Assembly (NCBI RefSeq): GCF_000686025.1
Contig: NZ_JMLQ01000007.1
Coordinates: 124,001-188,000 of the forward strand
DNA from: Rhodococcus sp. UNC23MFCrub1.1
Lineage (GTDB): Bacteria; Actinomycetota; Actinomycetes; Mycobacteriales; Mycobacteriaceae
Direction of reading: 5' to 3'
Length of the DNA stretch: 64,000 nt
Numbering within the stretch: position 1 is the stretch's first letter; every line of letters starts with the position of its first letter. Shown piece after piece: positions 18,814-31,100 of this stretch. The translations under genes and the position numbers were made by a program. The notes below the pieces were generated by a model that saw nothing but the letters and a program-made list of their open reading frames with translations, was not told the origin of the DNA and did not search any database.

Positions 18814-18896
18814 ACCCGGACATGACTGTAGGTAAGGTCGGTTCTTCACGGCAGTTCGAGCCACAGCAGTTCGAGCGGGAACGAGGTCGGCGACAC

Positions 18897-20312
18897 ATGC
18901 CCACGTCACGCAGGTACGCCATTCTGGCCGCTGCCGTCACCGCGACTCTCACGCTCGCCGGATGCTCCGCAGGCGTCGATCCGCTGCTCGAGTCGGGAGC
19001 CGCGCGCGGCGACGGATCCACGACGGAACCCGCCGACACGACCGCTGCCCCGGCCGCCGGCGCGCCGATCACGGCGGTCACCGACACCGTCCTCGGTTGG
19101 ATCACGACGCCGGACCCCACCACGCTCGACCCGGCCGCGATCGACTCCTTCGCGGCGCCCGAGCTGGCGCAGGCACTGGCTCAGGTCGGCGGGCTGCTCG
19201 GTCCCGTCGCGCAGATCCTGGCGAGTGGCCCCCTCACCGTGGGCGAACGGACCGAGGACGGCCTCGAGTCCACCGTGCGACTGAGCACCGGCCGGAACGC
19301 GCCCGTGACGCTGCGACTGCGCGCCACCGAGGACGGCCTGCTGTCCGGGATCCAGGCTCTGCCCGACACCGAGGGCGTCGACTCCTTCGCCTCGTCGGAC
19401 GCTGCGCTCAGCGCTCTCGGTGCCCGCACGTCCTACGTCGCCTCCCGCGTCACCGACGGCACCTGTACTCCCGTTCACAGCCTGAACGCGGACGACTCCC
19501 TGCCGCTCGCCTCCGTCGCGAAGCTGTACGTGCTCGGCGCGGTCGCGCGGGCCGTCGACAACGGGACGCTGTCGTGGGACGAGCAGTTGACCGTGACCGA
19601 CGCACGCAAGTCGGCCCCGTCGGGACAGTTGCAGTTCGCTCCCGAGGGAACACCGGTGACGGTGCGCGAGGCGACCGACGCGATGATCGCGATCAGCGAC
19701 AACACGGCCACCGATCTGCTGATGGATCGCATCGGACGGGACGCGGTCGAGTCCGAGGTCACCATCATGGGCGCCGCGAATCCTGCGGCGCTGACGCCCT
19801 TTCCGACGACACGCGAGTTCTTCGTGCTCGGGTGGGGACGGCCGGACCTGCGTGCGCAGTGGCGCGACGCCGACACGCAGACCCGCCGCGACATCCTGGC
19901 CGGTATCGAGAATCGCACCATCGACAGCGAACCCGTCGATCCGGTGACCGCCGACCTCGACTACCAGGGCATCGCGACGAGGCCCGGTACGCCGGACGGA
20001 GTCGAGTGGTTCGGCAGCGCGAACGACATCTGCCGCGCGTACGCGGCGTTGATCACGGGTCCGCAGAGCGACGTCGTGCGCCAGGTCCTCGCGCTGAACC
20101 CCGGCGCCGAGGTCGATCCCGCTCGCTGGCCGTACGTGGGCTACAAGAACGGCAACGCCGCGGGCGACGTAGCGGGGTCCTGGCTCTTGACCGACGCTCG
20201 GGGACAGGACTGGGTGGTGGCCACCCAACTGCAGTCCGACGAGGCGATCGGCCCCCTGGACAACGCCTACGCGTTCGCCGTCGTCCAGGGGACGTTCGAG
20301 CTGTTGCGTTAG
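18897..20312 (+). CDS. lpqF: LpqF-like lipoprotein, serine beta-lactamase/DD-peptidase fold
   Basis: A 471-residue exported lipoprotein. The lipobox LAGC puts the lipidated cysteine at residue 23. Residues about 50-170 form a DUF-type dimer-like domain; from about 175 on it has a serine-hydrolase fold with the SxxK motif Ser206-Val-Ala-Lys209 and an SDN-like AISDNTATDLLMDRIG. Such proteins act on D-amino-acid or ester substrates in the envelope, but LpqF's substrate is not known. The ATG at 18897 gives a standard signal peptide; an in-frame ATG 25 codons upstream does not. The stop overlaps the convergent OsmC gene by four bases. Confidence 0.82.
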   Translation: MPTSRRYAILAAAVTATLTLAGCSAGVDPLLESGAARGDGSTTEPADTTAAPAAGAPITAVTDTVLGWITTPDPTTLDPAAIDSFAAPELAQALAQVGGLLGPVAQILASGPLTVGERTEDGLESTVRLSTGRNAPVTLRLRATEDGLLSGIQALPDTEGVDSFASSDAALSALGARTSYVASRVTDGTCTPVHSLNADDSLPLASVAKLYVLGAVARAVDNGTLSWDEQLTVTDARKSAPSGQLQFAPEGTPVTVREATDAMIAISDNTATDLLMDRIGRDAVESEVTIMGAANPAALTPFPTTREFFVLGWGRPDLRAQWRDADTQTRRDILAGIENRTIDSEPVDPVTADLDYQGIATRPGTPDGVEWFGSANDICRAYAALITGPQSDVVRQVLALNPGAEVDPARWPYVGYKNGNAAGDVAGSWLLTDARGQDWVVATQLQSDEAIGPLDNAYAFAVVQGTFELLR

Positions 20313-20746
20313 CTCTCGAGAGCGGCGTCGAGCGTGATCTCGACGCCCGTCAGGGCCTTGCTCACCGGGCAGGTCTCCTTGGCGTTCTGCGCTGCCTTCG
20401 CGAAGCCGTCGGCGTCCAGACCGTCGACCTCACCGCGCACCGTGATCGTGATGCCGGTCAGCTTGAAGCCGACCTCGTCCGGTCCGAGCGACACCTCGGC
20501 GGTGACGTCGAGGCTCTGCGGAGTGCCACCGGCCTCGGCGATGACGGCCGAGAGCTGCATGGCGTAGCAGGACGAGTGCGCTGCGGCGATGAGCTCCTCG
20601 GGGCTGGTGGTGCCGCCCGCGTCGTCCGCCGCACGCTTGGGGAACGACACGTCGTACGTGCCGACCTTCGAGCTGGAGAGCTCGACCTGTCCCGAGCCTT
20701 CCTCGAGTGAACCGTTCCATGCTGTCCGTGCTGTACGAGTAGGCAT
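20309..20746 (-). CDS. OsmC/Ohr-family peroxiredoxin-like protein
   Basis: A 145-residue protein of the OsmC family, which reduces organic hydroperoxides using two reactive cysteines. The first cysteine is in ELIAAAHSSCYAMQLSAV and the second in ETCPVSKALTG, about 60 residues apart as required. The N-terminus PTRTARTAWNGSLEEGSG fits the OsmC rather than the Ohr subgroup. The stop overlaps lpqF from the other side. Confidence 0.9.
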   Translation of the reverse strand: MPTRTARTAWNGSLEEGSGQVELSSSKVGTYDVSFPKRAADDAGGTTSPEELIAAAHSSCYAMQLSAVIAEAGGTPQSLDVTAEVSLGPDEVGFKLTGITITVRGEVDGLDADGFAKAAQNAKETCPVSKALTGVEITLDAALES

Positions 20747-20822
20747 CAGCCATCCTTGTCGCTGGGGAACTCTTGACTCGTTCAGAGTATCCAGCGGCTG
20801 TCGACTTCGAACCGATGCCAGG

Positions 20823-21575
20823 TCAGACGCTCGGGTCGACGGCGATCACCGCAAGGACGTTGCCGGACGGGTCGGTGAACCACGCGATGTCCGGGCCGTT
20901 CCCCCGCATGACACCGCGGTCGTCCTGCGGTGCCCCGTCGTATCGGACGAACTCGACACCTCGCGCTGTGAGGTCGGCGACCGTGGCGTCGATGTCACGC
21001 GTCGGGATGTTCAGCACGGTGTGCGTGGCCGGTACGTGATCCGGCTTGGGGTAGGCGAGCATGCTGGTGCGTCGGTCGATGCGAATCCAGGAGGTACCCA
21101 TCTCGGACGGCAGTACGCGCATGCCCAGGACATTGCGGTAGAAGCGCGTGGTGTCCTCCATGTCTCGGACCGCGATGCCGGAGAACGGCGTCGTCGGAGC
21201 GCCCATCTGCGCTTCCATCTCGTCCCGCAGACGGACCAGCTGGATCCAGTTGCCGTCGGGGTCCTTCGCGGTGGCGAACAGGTCCCCGTCGCGGCTCTCG
21301 AGGGGACTCACCCACTCGCCGCCGAGCGCGTCGATTCGACCGGCGACCGCCTCCGGGTCGTCCGGTTCCACGTTCAGGACGACGCGCGCACCCTCTCGAT
21401 TCGGGCCCGTCACGTCGTCACGCTTGTCGAACATGACGAAGAAGCCGTCGAGGTCGATCACGGTGTACGGGCCCATCGACATCGGCGGCGCCTCGAACAC
21501 CTCCCCGTACCACCGGGCGAGCGCTTCGGGATCGGGGCTGGACAGGAGCATCGAGTTCACGGTTGCAGTAGCCAT
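20823..21575 (-). CDS. VOC-superfamily protein (glyoxalase/dioxygenase fold), two domains
   Basis: A 250-residue protein made of two VOC modules: residues about 5-120 (NSMLLSSPDPEALARWYGEVF to ATAKDPDGNWIQLVRL) and about 130-247 (FSGIAVRDMEDTTRFYRNVLG to AWFTDPSGNVLAVI). Each module has the beta-alpha-beta-beta-beta repeats of glyoxalases and extradiol dioxygenases. The metal ligands are not obviously complete, so the activity (lyase, dioxygenase or binding protein) is open. It sits between osmC and clpC1, all leftward. Confidence 0.82.
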   Translation of the reverse strand: MATATVNSMLLSSPDPEALARWYGEVFEAPPMSMGPYTVIDLDGFFVMFDKRDDVTGPNREGARVVLNVEPDDPEAVAGRIDALGGEWVSPLESRDGDLFATAKDPDGNWIQLVRLRDEMEAQMGAPTTPFSGIAVRDMEDTTRFYRNVLGMRVLPSEMGTSWIRIDRRTSMLAYPKPDHVPATHTVLNIPTRDIDATVADLTARGVEFVRYDGAPQDDRGVMRGNGPDIAWFTDPSGNVLAVIAVDPSV

Positions 21576-21678
21576 ACCGGTACAGACCGGGCGGTGCGGC
21601 CGAACTCATCGCGAGAGACACCACGAACGCAGAACGGGCGGGGCCCGTGAGGGTCCCGCCCGTTGCCGCGCGTGCGTA

Positions 21679-24213
<2,535 letters not shown>

Positions 24214-24460
24214 CGCTCTCCCTCACACTGATGACGGGGCAGGCGTCGGACCCTCTAGTCCGAACCTCGAGCCCGACTCTCACTCTAGTTGCCGTGACCT
24301 TCGAGTGCCGCTCCGCCGGGGAAGTTCATCCGACGGCGAACGGTGGCTCCCATACCCTCGGCGCGTCCATCGGGACGACACCGGCACCCTTGTATGCAGT
24401 CACAACGCACTGCACCGGAGATTCGTTACCACGAGCGACAGCGGATTCACCGTTCCCGCC

Positions 24461-24475
24461 TTCGCCCGCAGCGAA
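24461..24475 (-). promoter_or_regulatory. Probable ClgR binding site upstream of clpC1
   Basis: TTCGCCCGCAGCGAA carries the CGC-N5-GCG core with A/T-rich flanks that ClgR recognises in Corynebacterium and mycobacteria, where it activates clpC and clpP1P2. A weaker candidate with one good half (GTTCATCCGACGGCGAAC) lies at 24324-24341. The gap 24214-24601 (388 bases) between clpC1 and lsr2 holds these sites and the hairpin; no coding sequence is seen in it. Confidence 0.5.
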
Positions 24476-24549
24476 CGGCCTACTCCTGATCGGCACCCAC
24501 GGCAATGGGTCGGCGTGATGAGACGTGACGGACATTCCGCCCATCCATT

Positions 24550-24585
24550 GGAGTCATTGTCATTCAATCGAATGACAATGACTCC
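24550..24585 (-). terminator. Strong hairpin downstream of lsr2
   Basis: A perfect inverted repeat: GGAGTCATTGTCATT (24550-24564) and AATGACAATGACTCC (24571-24585). With one more C-G pair it makes a 16-bp stem and a 4-base loop. It begins 17 bases after the lsr2 stop. There is no U-tract, as is usual for actinobacterial terminators, and the stem is markedly AT-rich for this genome. An operator role for clpC1 cannot be excluded. Confidence 0.6.
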
Positions 24586-24601
24586 GACAGACAGGACAGA
24601 A

Positions 24602-24955
24602 TCACGAAGAAAGTTCCCAGGCCCGCACTATCTCGGACGATATGCGGCCCCGCGCGCTGATCTCGAAACCTTGCGTGCGCGCCCATTCCCGTATTGCAGC
24701 ACTGCGCGCCCGATCGGCCGCTCCGCGTGTCCGCGTGCCCCCGGACGAGCTCGCGGCCGGCCCTCCCCCGGTCGTCCGCGTCGACACCCGCCGCGCGTGC
24801 TGGATCCACTGATCCATGACTTTCCGCAGCTCATCGGCGTTCGAGTTGGACAGATCCAACTCGAACCACGTGCCGTCCAACCCGATCGACACCGTCTCGT
24901 CAGCCGGCACGTTGTCGACGTCGTCGACCAGCGTGACCGTCACCTTCTTGACCAT
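24602..24955 (-). CDS. lsr2: Lsr2 nucleoid-associated protein (H-NS-like)
   Basis: A 117-residue DNA-bridging protein that silences AT-rich DNA. The N-terminal oligomerisation domain reads VKKVTVTLVDDVDNVPADETVSIGLDG; a flexible linker rich in Gly, Arg and Ser leads to the C-terminal DNA-binding domain (IREWARTQGFEISARGRISSEIV). The usual RGR minor-groove hook is present (ARGRIS). The start is uncertain: GGAGG at 24970-24974 sits five bases from an in-frame ATG at 24964 (adding MRR), while homology favours the ATG at 24955. Confidence 0.95.
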   Translation of the reverse strand: MVKKVTVTLVDDVDNVPADETVSIGLDGTWFELDLSNSNADELRKVMDQWIQHARRVSTRTTGGGPAASSSGGTRTRGAADRARSAAIREWARTQGFEISARGRISSEIVRAWELSS

Positions 24956-25066
24956 TCGACGCATTCCCCCCTCCGAACACAGCGACACTTTTCGCTGAGC
25001 AGGATCGATAATAGCGCGCATTACCGAGGCCTTGCAGCGTACCGAGTGGAATGTTCCATTCGGGCG

Positions 25067-26599
25067 TCAGCCGCGGTCGGGACGCACCAATGGAAAGAGG
25101 ATGGTCTCGCGAATACCCAGCCCTGTGAGCGCCATCAGAAGGCGGTCGATGCCCATTCCCGTACCCGTTGTGGGCGGCATCGCGTACTCCATGGCGGTGA
25201 GGAAGTCCTCGTCGAGGACCATGGCCTCGTCGTCGCCGGCCGACGCCAGCCGGGCCTGATCGACGAAGCGCTCGCGCTGCACGACGGGATCGACGAGCTC
25301 CGAGTAGCCGGTGGCGAGCTCGAAGCCCCGCACGTAGAGGTCCCACTTCTCCACCACACCGGGGATGCTGCGATGGGCCCGGACCAGAGGCGACGTCTCC
25401 ACGGGGAAGTTGCGGACGAACGTCGGAGTGTGGAGCTGGTCCCCGCAGCTGTGCTCCCACAGCTCCTCGACCAGCTTGCCGTGGCCCCACCCCTTGTCCG
25501 TCGGCACGGCGAGACCCACCCGATCGGCCAGCGCACGCAGGTCGCCCGGGCTCGTCTCCGGTGTCACCTCGTTGCCGACGGCGGCCGACAACGACGGGTA
25601 CATCTCGATGGTGGTCCACTCGCCCGCGAAGTCGTACGCGGAACCGTCCGCGAGGGTGACCTGGAGCGACCCGTACACGGCCTGGACGACTTCCTGCACG
25701 AGCTCGCGCGTCATCACTGCGGAGTCGTCGTACGTGCCGTAGGCCTCGTACGTCTCGAGCATCGCGAACTCCGGGGAGTGCGTGGAGTCGATGCCCTCGT
25801 TGCGGAAGTTGCGGTTGATCTCGAAGACCCGGTCGATGCCGCCCACGACCGCCCGCTTGAGGAACAGTTCGGGAGCGATGCGGAGGAACAGGTCGATGTC
25901 GAGCGCGTTCGAGTGCGTCGTGAACGGTCGGGCCGCGGCGCCGCCGTGCAGCGTCTGGAGCATCGGGGTCTCGATCTCCAGGAATCCGCGGCGCTCGAGC
26001 CCGTCACGCAGTGCGCGCAGCGCGGCGACGCGGCGGCGGGCGTTCTCCCGCGCCTCGGGACGCACGATGAGGTCGACGTACCGCTGGCGGACGCGGGACT
26101 CCTCGTTCATCTCCTTGTGGGCGACGGGCAGGGGCCGCAGCGACTTGGACGCCATCTGCCACTCGTCCGCCATGACGCTCAGCTCGCCGCGTCGGGAGCT
26201 GATCACCTCGCCGTGCACGAAGATCATGTCGCCGAGATCGACGTCCGACTTCCACAGCGCCAGCGCGTCCTCGCCGACACCGGCGAGGGAGATCATGGCC
26301 TGGAGCTGCGTGCCGTCCCCGTCCTGCAGCGTCGCGAAGCAGAGTTTGCCGGTGTTGCGCAGGAAGATGACGCGACCGGCCACCCCCACCTGCTCGCCGG
26401 TGTGTGTGTCCGGCTCGAGCGCGGGATGCGCAGCCCGGACATCGGCCAGCGAGTGCGTCCTCGCGACCGACACCGGATACGCCTCGCGCCCGGACTCCAG
26501 CAGCCGGGCGCGCTTCTCGCGGCGGATGCGCACCTGTTCCGGGGTGTCGTCGGTGGGAACGGCGGCGGGGTCGGTGTCTGCTCGTGGTGTCTCGGTCAC
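25067..26599 (-). CDS. lysS: Lysyl-tRNA synthetase (class II)
   Basis: A 510-residue class-II synthetase charging tRNA-Lys. The N-terminal OB-fold anticodon-binding domain ([26 protein letters not shown]) is followed by the catalytic core: motif 1 near [10 protein letters not shown], motif 2 [20 protein letters not shown] and motif 3 [15 protein letters not shown]. The GTG at 26599 is chosen because the charged N-terminus starts there and the longer open frame is shadow-like. It is upstream of lsr2 in the same direction, as in M. tuberculosis. Confidence 0.94.
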   Translation of the reverse strand: MTETPRADTDPAAVPTDDTPEQVRIRREKRARLLESGREAYPVSVARTHSLADVRAAHPALEPDTHTGEQVGVAGRVIFLRNTGKLCFATLQDGDGTQLQAMISLAGVGEDALALWKSDVDLGDMIFVHGEVISSRRGELSVMADEWQMASKSLRPLPVAHKEMNEESRVRQRYVDLIVRPEARENARRRVAALRALRDGLERRGFLEIETPMLQTLHGGAAARPFTTHSNALDIDLFLRIAPELFLKRAVVGGIDRVFEINRNFRNEGIDSTHSPEFAMLETYEAYGTYDDSAVMTRELVQEVVQAVYGSLQVTLADGSAYDFAGEWTTIEMYPSLSAAVGNEVTPETSPGDLRALADRVGLAVPTDKGWGHGKLVEELWEHSCGDQLHTPTFVRNFPVETSPLVRAHRSIPGVVEKWDLYVRGFELATGYSELVDPVVQRERFVDQARLASAGDDEAMVLDEDFLTAMEYAMPPTTGTGMGIDRLLMALTGLGIRETILFPLVRPDRG

Positions 26600-26621
26600 G
26601 ACTGCCCAGCCTATAGAGAGG

Positions 26622-27068
26622 TCAGTGCGCGACGAGAGTGCGCCCTTCGCGCAGGCAGTGCCGTGCGCTCCCCACGACGCCGGTGAGCCCGGCGTCGACG
26701 ATGGCGCGGTACCCACCGATGACGTCGGACGCTCGCGTGAGCCCCAGTTCCTGCAGCGCCGCGGCGGCCAGCGAGGAGGTGTAGCCCTCGGAGCACAGCA
26801 CGATCCACTCGACGTCGTGATCCACCGCGATGGCCAGGCGTGCGCTGCTCGTGGGGTCGCACCGCCACTCGAGGACGTTGCGCTCGACGGCCAGTGCCCC
26901 CGGCATGGTCCCCTCCAGCGCGCGCTGTGCCTGGGGGCGAATGTCGACGAGCACCGCGCCGCGGGCGACGGCATCGGCCAGCTCGGAGACGTCCGTGCGG
27001 CGGTACGTGGACCGTGCGCGCTCGAGCATGTCGTCGATGCTCGATCGGGTGGTGGGTCGAGTCGTCAT
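26622..27068 (-). CDS. Rhodanese-like domain protein
   Basis: A 148-residue single-domain rhodanese. [31 protein letters not shown] and the active-site loop [20 protein letters not shown] are visible, with the catalytic cysteine in LCSEGY. Rhodaneses move sulfane sulfur. Its ATG overlaps the stop of the cysteine dioxygenase gene (ATGA), so the two are translated together and probably act on cysteine sulfur. This pair interrupts the lysS-coaX order known from mycobacteria. Confidence 0.88.
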   Translation of the reverse strand: MTTRPTTRSSIDDMLERARSTYRRTDVSELADAVARGAVLVDIRPQAQRALEGTMPGALAVERNVLEWRCDPTSSARLAIAVDHDVEWIVLCSEGYTSSLAAAALQELGLTRASDVIGGYRAIVDAGLTGVVGSARHCLREGRTLVAH

Positions 27069-27604
27069 CACGCGTCTCCCTCGGGCAGGTCGGTCAGGAC
27101 GGACCGGGTGCGGCGCAGAGCACCGCGCTCGCCGATCTCGTAGTAGGACATGGCCGTCAGCGGCGGCGAGTACGCGTGCACGCTCAGTGTCGGACCGCTC
27201 ACGGCCACCGGGTCCGATGTCGGGGCCGGTGCGTGGGTGACGTCGTGGACCCACCCCAGCGGGAAGGACGCCTGATCACCCGCGTCCAGGCGGCGGTGAT
27301 GCAGACCCTCACCGTTCCAACGGTATTCGCTGAGCGAGCCGCTCAGGACGGTCAGCGCGCCGAGCGATCCGGCGTGGTCGTGCAGTTCGGTGGACTTGTC
27401 CGGCACCCAGCTGATGAGCCACAGGTCGATCAGATCGTCCGAATGCAGACGGGCACACCACCGTTCACCGGCTGGGAACACTCCACCGGGCGGGAGAAGC
27501 GCATCATGGCGACCGTCGAGCACGTCCGCCGCACCTTGATCGGTGAGGCGCAGCAGATCGGCGGGACGCAGAGAGGTGGGGGCGACAGCAGAGAGCGAGA
27601 GCAC
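27068..27604 (-). CDS. Cysteine dioxygenase type I family (cupin)
   Basis: A 178-residue cupin that would oxidise L-cysteine to cysteine sulfinate with O2. The iron-binding motif is STELHDHAGSLGALTVLSG (HxH), with a further histidine in GWVHDVTHA and the family end SYYEIGERGALRR. The GTG at 27604 is chosen because GGAG (27612-27615, minus strand) lies seven bases upstream. Other thiol dioxygenases (mercaptopropionate or cysteamine) share this fold, so the exact thiol is inferred from the rhodanese partner. Confidence 0.8.
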   Translation of the reverse strand: MLSLSAVAPTSLRPADLLRLTDQGAADVLDGRHDALLPPGGVFPAGERWCARLHSDDLIDLWLISWVPDKSTELHDHAGSLGALTVLSGSLSEYRWNGEGLHHRRLDAGDQASFPLGWVHDVTHAPAPTSDPVAVSGPTLSVHAYSPPLTAMSYYEIGERGALRRTRSVLTDLPEGDA

Positions 27605-27743
27605 GACAGGACTCCAGGGAGGTGTGATGACAGTCAGGGCAGGCGTCAGCCCCGACAACACTCCCGAGCACCCGTGCGATCAGTCACCCCGAAAGTGTGG
27701 CACACCGTTCGGCAGCGCGCCACCTCGACCGTCGTGGCCTCGA

Positions 27744-28538
27744 TCAGCGGCGACGGGCCTGATTGCGCTCGTAGACCAGCCGCAGTCCCGCCAGCGTGAG
27801 GTCCGGCTCGATGCGATCGATCGACGAGGAGTCGTCCATGACGAGCGACGCCGTGTCGCCGGTGGCCACCACGACGACGTCGTCGCCGTCGAAGCCGGGC
27901 ACCTCGCGGCACACCCGATCGACGATGCCGTCGACGAGGCCGGCGAACCCGAAGATCGCACCCGACTGCATGGCCTCGACGGTGTTCTTTCCCAGAACAC
28001 CTCGGGGCCGGACCAGTTCGACCTTGCGCAGCGCCGCGGAGCGGGACGCGAGCGCGTCCATGGAGATCTCGAGTCCGGGTGCGATCGATCCGCCCAGGAA
28101 CTCCCCCTTCGCCGACACTACGTCGACACACGTGGACGTCCCGAAGTCGACGATGATGCACGGGGCGTCGTACAGGTGGTGGGCCGCGAGGCTGTTGACG
28201 ATGCGGTCGGCGCCCACCTCTTTCGGATTGTCCACCAGCAGAGGCACTCCCGTACGCACGCCGGGCTCGACGACCACGTGGGGAACGTGCGACCAGTACC
28301 GCCCCAGCATCGTCCGGATCTCGCGCAGCACCGACGGGACCGTCGAGAGCGCCGCGACACCTGTGATGGTCTCCACGTCGGGACCGAGGAGACCGCGAAA
28401 GGTCAACGCGAGTTCGTCCGCCGTCATCGACGCGTCCGTCCGCATCCGGCGTTGCCGCGTGAGCCGCGCGTGGTCACCGCTGCCGGTGAACACGCCCAAC
28501 ACGATGTTGGTGTTGCGGACGTCGACGGTGAGCAGCAT
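27744..28538 (-). CDS. coaX: Type III pantothenate kinase
   Basis: A 264-residue ASKHA-fold kinase for the first step of CoA synthesis. The phosphate-1 motif is [17 protein letters not shown]; other blocks are [19 protein letters not shown], the catalytic aspartate in [14 protein letters not shown], and [22 protein letters not shown]. Arg replaces the usual Gly in DxGNTN, as I recall for mycobacterial CoaX. It overlaps panD by one base, so pantothenate synthesis and phosphorylation are in one operon. Confidence 0.94.
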   Translation of the reverse strand: MLLTVDVRNTNIVLGVFTGSGDHARLTRQRRMRTDASMTADELALTFRGLLGPDVETITGVAALSTVPSVLREIRTMLGRYWSHVPHVVVEPGVRTGVPLLVDNPKEVGADRIVNSLAAHHLYDAPCIIVDFGTSTCVDVVSAKGEFLGGSIAPGLEISMDALASRSAALRKVELVRPRGVLGKNTVEAMQSGAIFGFAGLVDGIVDRVCREVPGFDGDDVVVVATGDTASLVMDDSSSIDRIEPDLTLAGLRLVYERNQARRR

Positions 28539-28978
28539 CAGACCGAGACCGTGTCACGCGTGTCCGCGGTGAGTGTGCGCGGCGAGATCAGTCCGGATCC
28601 GGCCGGGCTGTCCGCCGGATCGGTGCCCACCTGGACGGGGCGGTTGTCGGCGTCGACGAACACCACGTTCGGCGCGTACTCGGCGACCTCGGCCGGATCG
28701 AGAATGCCGTAGGCGATGATGATCACCAGATCACCCGGATGCACCAGATGCGCTGCGGCGCCGTTGATCCCGACCACACCCGAACCACGCTGTCCCGCGA
28801 TGACGTAGGTCTCGAGCCGAGCACCGTTGTCGATGTCCACGATGGTCACCTGCTCACCCTCGAGCAGCGCGGCGGCGTCGAGCAGGTCCTGATCGATGGT
28901 CACCGACCCCACGTAGTGCAGATCGGCGTGGGTCACGGTGGCGCGGTGGATCTTCGAGGTCATCATCGTGCGGAGCAT
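28538..28978 (-). CDS. panD: Aspartate 1-decarboxylase (pyruvoyl enzyme)
   Basis: A 146-residue proenzyme producing beta-alanine. Self-cleavage occurs between Gly24 and Ser25 in HYVGSVTID; Lys9 and the [10 protein letters not shown] region complete the active site. A C-terminal tail of about 25 residues extends beyond the core, as in mycobacteria, where it is linked to regulated degradation by ClpC1. It lies between panC and coaX. Confidence 0.95.
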   Translation of the reverse strand: MLRTMMTSKIHRATVTHADLHYVGSVTIDQDLLDAAALLEGEQVTIVDIDNGARLETYVIAGQRGSGVVGINGAAAHLVHPGDLVIIIAYGILDPAEVAEYAPNVVFVDADNRPVQVGTDPADSPAGSGLISPRTLTADTRDTVSV

Positions 28979-29030
28979 GGTGGGTCCTTACCTGTCTGGA
29001 GCCGGGCGGAGTTGCGGGCAGGCCGGAGGC

Positions 29031-29070
29031 CGGTCGGTTGGGCGGGCGGGCCGGTCGGTCGGTCGGTCGG
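29031..29070. repeat. Short GGTC tandem repeats between panC and panD
   Basis: The 99-base gap between panC and panD contains a low-complexity run, including CGGT repeated at 29052-29070. It may affect coupling of the two genes, but nothing visible indicates a binding site. Confidence 0.5.
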
Positions 29071-29077
29071 AGTGGAG

Positions 29078-30007
29078 TCAGGAGTGGCCGAGATGGCGTT
29101 GTCCGGCTGCGGATTCCGGATCGCGACCCTGGAATCCGGTACCGAGAGCGACGCCCACGTTGTCGAGCAGGCGCGTGGTGCCCACGCGGGCGGCGACCAG
29201 CAACCGTCCGTCTCCCTCCTCGGGTGCGTCACGGAGATCGGCTCCGCGTACCTCGAGGTAGTCGACGTCCACCTCCGGCACCGTGTCGAGCACCGACTGT
29301 GCCGCCGCCAGAACGGCATCCGAACCACCCTCGGCAGCATGGGTGCCGGCGATCAGCGCTGCCGACAGGGCCACCGCGAGGGACCGCTGGTGCTCGTCGA
29401 GGTACCGGTTGCGCGAGGACAGGGCCAGACCGTCGGACTCGCGGACGATGGGGACGCCGCGGATCTCGACGTCGATGTTCAGGTCGCGCACCATCTGGTC
29501 GATGAGGACCAGCTGCTGGTAGTCCTTCTCCCCGAAGTAGGCCGTGGTGGGTGCGACGATGCCGAGCAGCTTCGCGACCACCGTCAGCATCCCGGCGAAA
29601 TGGCCGGGCCGCGAAGCGCCTTCGAGTTCGGCACCGAGCGGACCGGGGTGCACCGTCGTCCGGGGACCGTGCGGGTACATGTCCTGCACACTCGGGACGA
29701 AGGCCAGTTCCACCCCGGCTGCGCGCAGCACGTCCAGGTCGGCGTCGAGGGTGCGCGGGTACGCGTCGAGATCCTCCCCCGCCCCGAACTGCAGCGGGTT
29801 GACGAAGATCGACACCACGACGACAGCGCCGCTCCGCTTCGCCATCTCCACGAGCTGGACGTGACCGGCGTGCAACGCACCCATGGTGGGCACGAGCGCG
29901 ACTCGGCGTCCCGCCGAGCGCAGGGCTCGGGTGACCGAACGGACCACATCGGGTGCGTGATGCACCGTCAGTTCACCCGGTGTGTACGCGCCGTCGAGTG
30001 CACTCAC
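29078..30007 (-). CDS. panC: Pantoate-beta-alanine ligase (pantothenate synthetase)
   Basis: A 309-residue ATP-dependent ligase that joins pantoate and beta-alanine. It has [15 protein letters not shown] (HIGH-like ATP site), [38 protein letters not shown], the [14 protein letters not shown] block and [16 protein letters not shown]. The last 40 residues are poorly conserved. It starts ten bases after the DUF2520 gene stop, in the conserved mycobacterial order. Confidence 0.95.
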   Translation of the reverse strand: MSALDGAYTPGELTVHHAPDVVRSVTRALRSAGRRVALVPTMGALHAGHVQLVEMAKRSGAVVVVSIFVNPLQFGAGEDLDAYPRTLDADLDVLRAAGVELAFVPSVQDMYPHGPRTTVHPGPLGAELEGASRPGHFAGMLTVVAKLLGIVAPTTAYFGEKDYQQLVLIDQMVRDLNIDVEIRGVPIVRESDGLALSSRNRYLDEHQRSLAVALSAALIAGTHAAEGGSDAVLAAAQSVLDTVPEVDVDYLEVRGADLRDAPEEGDGRLLVAARVGTTRLLDNVGVALGTGFQGRDPESAAGQRHLGHS

Positions 30008-30017
30008 GGCTGCCTCC

Positions 30018-30944
30018 TCATTCGTTGTCCCGCAGGACGTTCATCACGGTGTCGTCCGCGCCGGTCCGCTCGGCCGTACGCAGTGACATCGCGCGATAGC
30101 CCGCGGCGATCCGCGGGTCGAGATCGGTCAACGCGTCGAGATGCCTGGACACCGTCGCCCCGTCGCCGCGCGCCACCGGACCGGTCAACGCGCCCTGTCC
30201 GCTGCGCAGCACGTTGTCCAACGCCGCCGACAGCAGTGGCGCCAGAACCCGCTCCGCCACACCACCGGGACGCTGTTCCACCGGCTGCTGGCCGGGAAGT
30301 TCCTCGTGGGCCAACGCGTCCCGCAGCGCGTCGAGGGCGTCGACGACCAGAGTGACCAGGTGGTTCGACCCGTGGGCGAGCGCGGCGTGGTACAGCGTGC
30401 GCGCCTCCTCGGGCACACCCACGGGCTCGCCGCCGATCTCGAGCACCAGTCCCTGCGCGATCGCGAGGCCGATCTCGTCGGCCGCCGTGATGCCGAAGCA
30501 CGCGGTCGCCAGACGGTCGGTGTCCTCGGGTTTGCCGCTGAAGGTCATCGCGGGGTGCACGGCCATCGTCACCACTCCTCGGCCCGCCAGCGGCGCGAGG
30601 ATGCCGACACCGTTGGCGCCGGACGTGTGCAGCACGAGAGTTCCGGGCGACACCGCATCGGTGCGCGCCAACCCGCGGACCAGCGCGTCCAGTTCCTGAT
30701 CCGGCACCGCCAGGATCAGCAGTTCACTGCGCCGCGCCACGTCCGTGGCCGGCATGATCTCCGCGTCGGGGAGGCGGGTCTCGGCGCGGCGCCGGGACGC
30801 GTCGGAGACGGCGGCGCAGCCGAACACGACGTGGCCGACGCGTTCGAGCGCCTCACCCAGCGCGGTACCGACTCGGCCTGCGGACACGACACCGACGGAC
30901 AGGCGCGCCGGGGCGGGGTCGGACGTGACTCGATCGGGGGACAA
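30018..30944 (-). CDS. Rossmann-like / DUF2520 protein (Rv3603c-like)
   Basis: A 308-residue predicted NAD(P)-dependent oxidoreductase. The Rossmann motif is [17 protein letters not shown], followed by a [16 protein letters not shown] strand and an HPAMTFSG motif that marks the DUF2520 family, with a helical C-terminal half. It precedes panC in mycobacteria and rhodococci, so a ketopantoate-reductase-like role in pantothenate synthesis is a fair guess but not shown. Confidence 0.85.
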   Translation of the reverse strand: MSPDRVTSDPAPARLSVGVVSAGRVGTALGEALERVGHVVFGCAAVSDASRRRAETRLPDAEIMPATDVARRSELLILAVPDQELDALVRGLARTDAVSPGTLVLHTSGANGVGILAPLAGRGVVTMAVHPAMTFSGKPEDTDRLATACFGITAADEIGLAIAQGLVLEIGGEPVGVPEEARTLYHAALAHGSNHLVTLVVDALDALRDALAHEELPGQQPVEQRPGGVAERVLAPLLSAALDNVLRSGQGALTGPVARGDGATVSRHLDALTDLDPRIAAGYRAMSLRTAERTGADDTVMNVLRDNE

Positions 30945-31100
30945 GAAGGGTCCTCTCGGGGATACAGTTCCAGTCCCGCTCGGCGGGTACCGGACTCATC
31001 GACGCCCACACTAGTGTCCGGCGTCGACCGACCGCCATGCGACGCCGGTCACACCCGCGGCGCAGATCTCACTCGGCGAAGCTCTCACTCGGCGCGGTGT

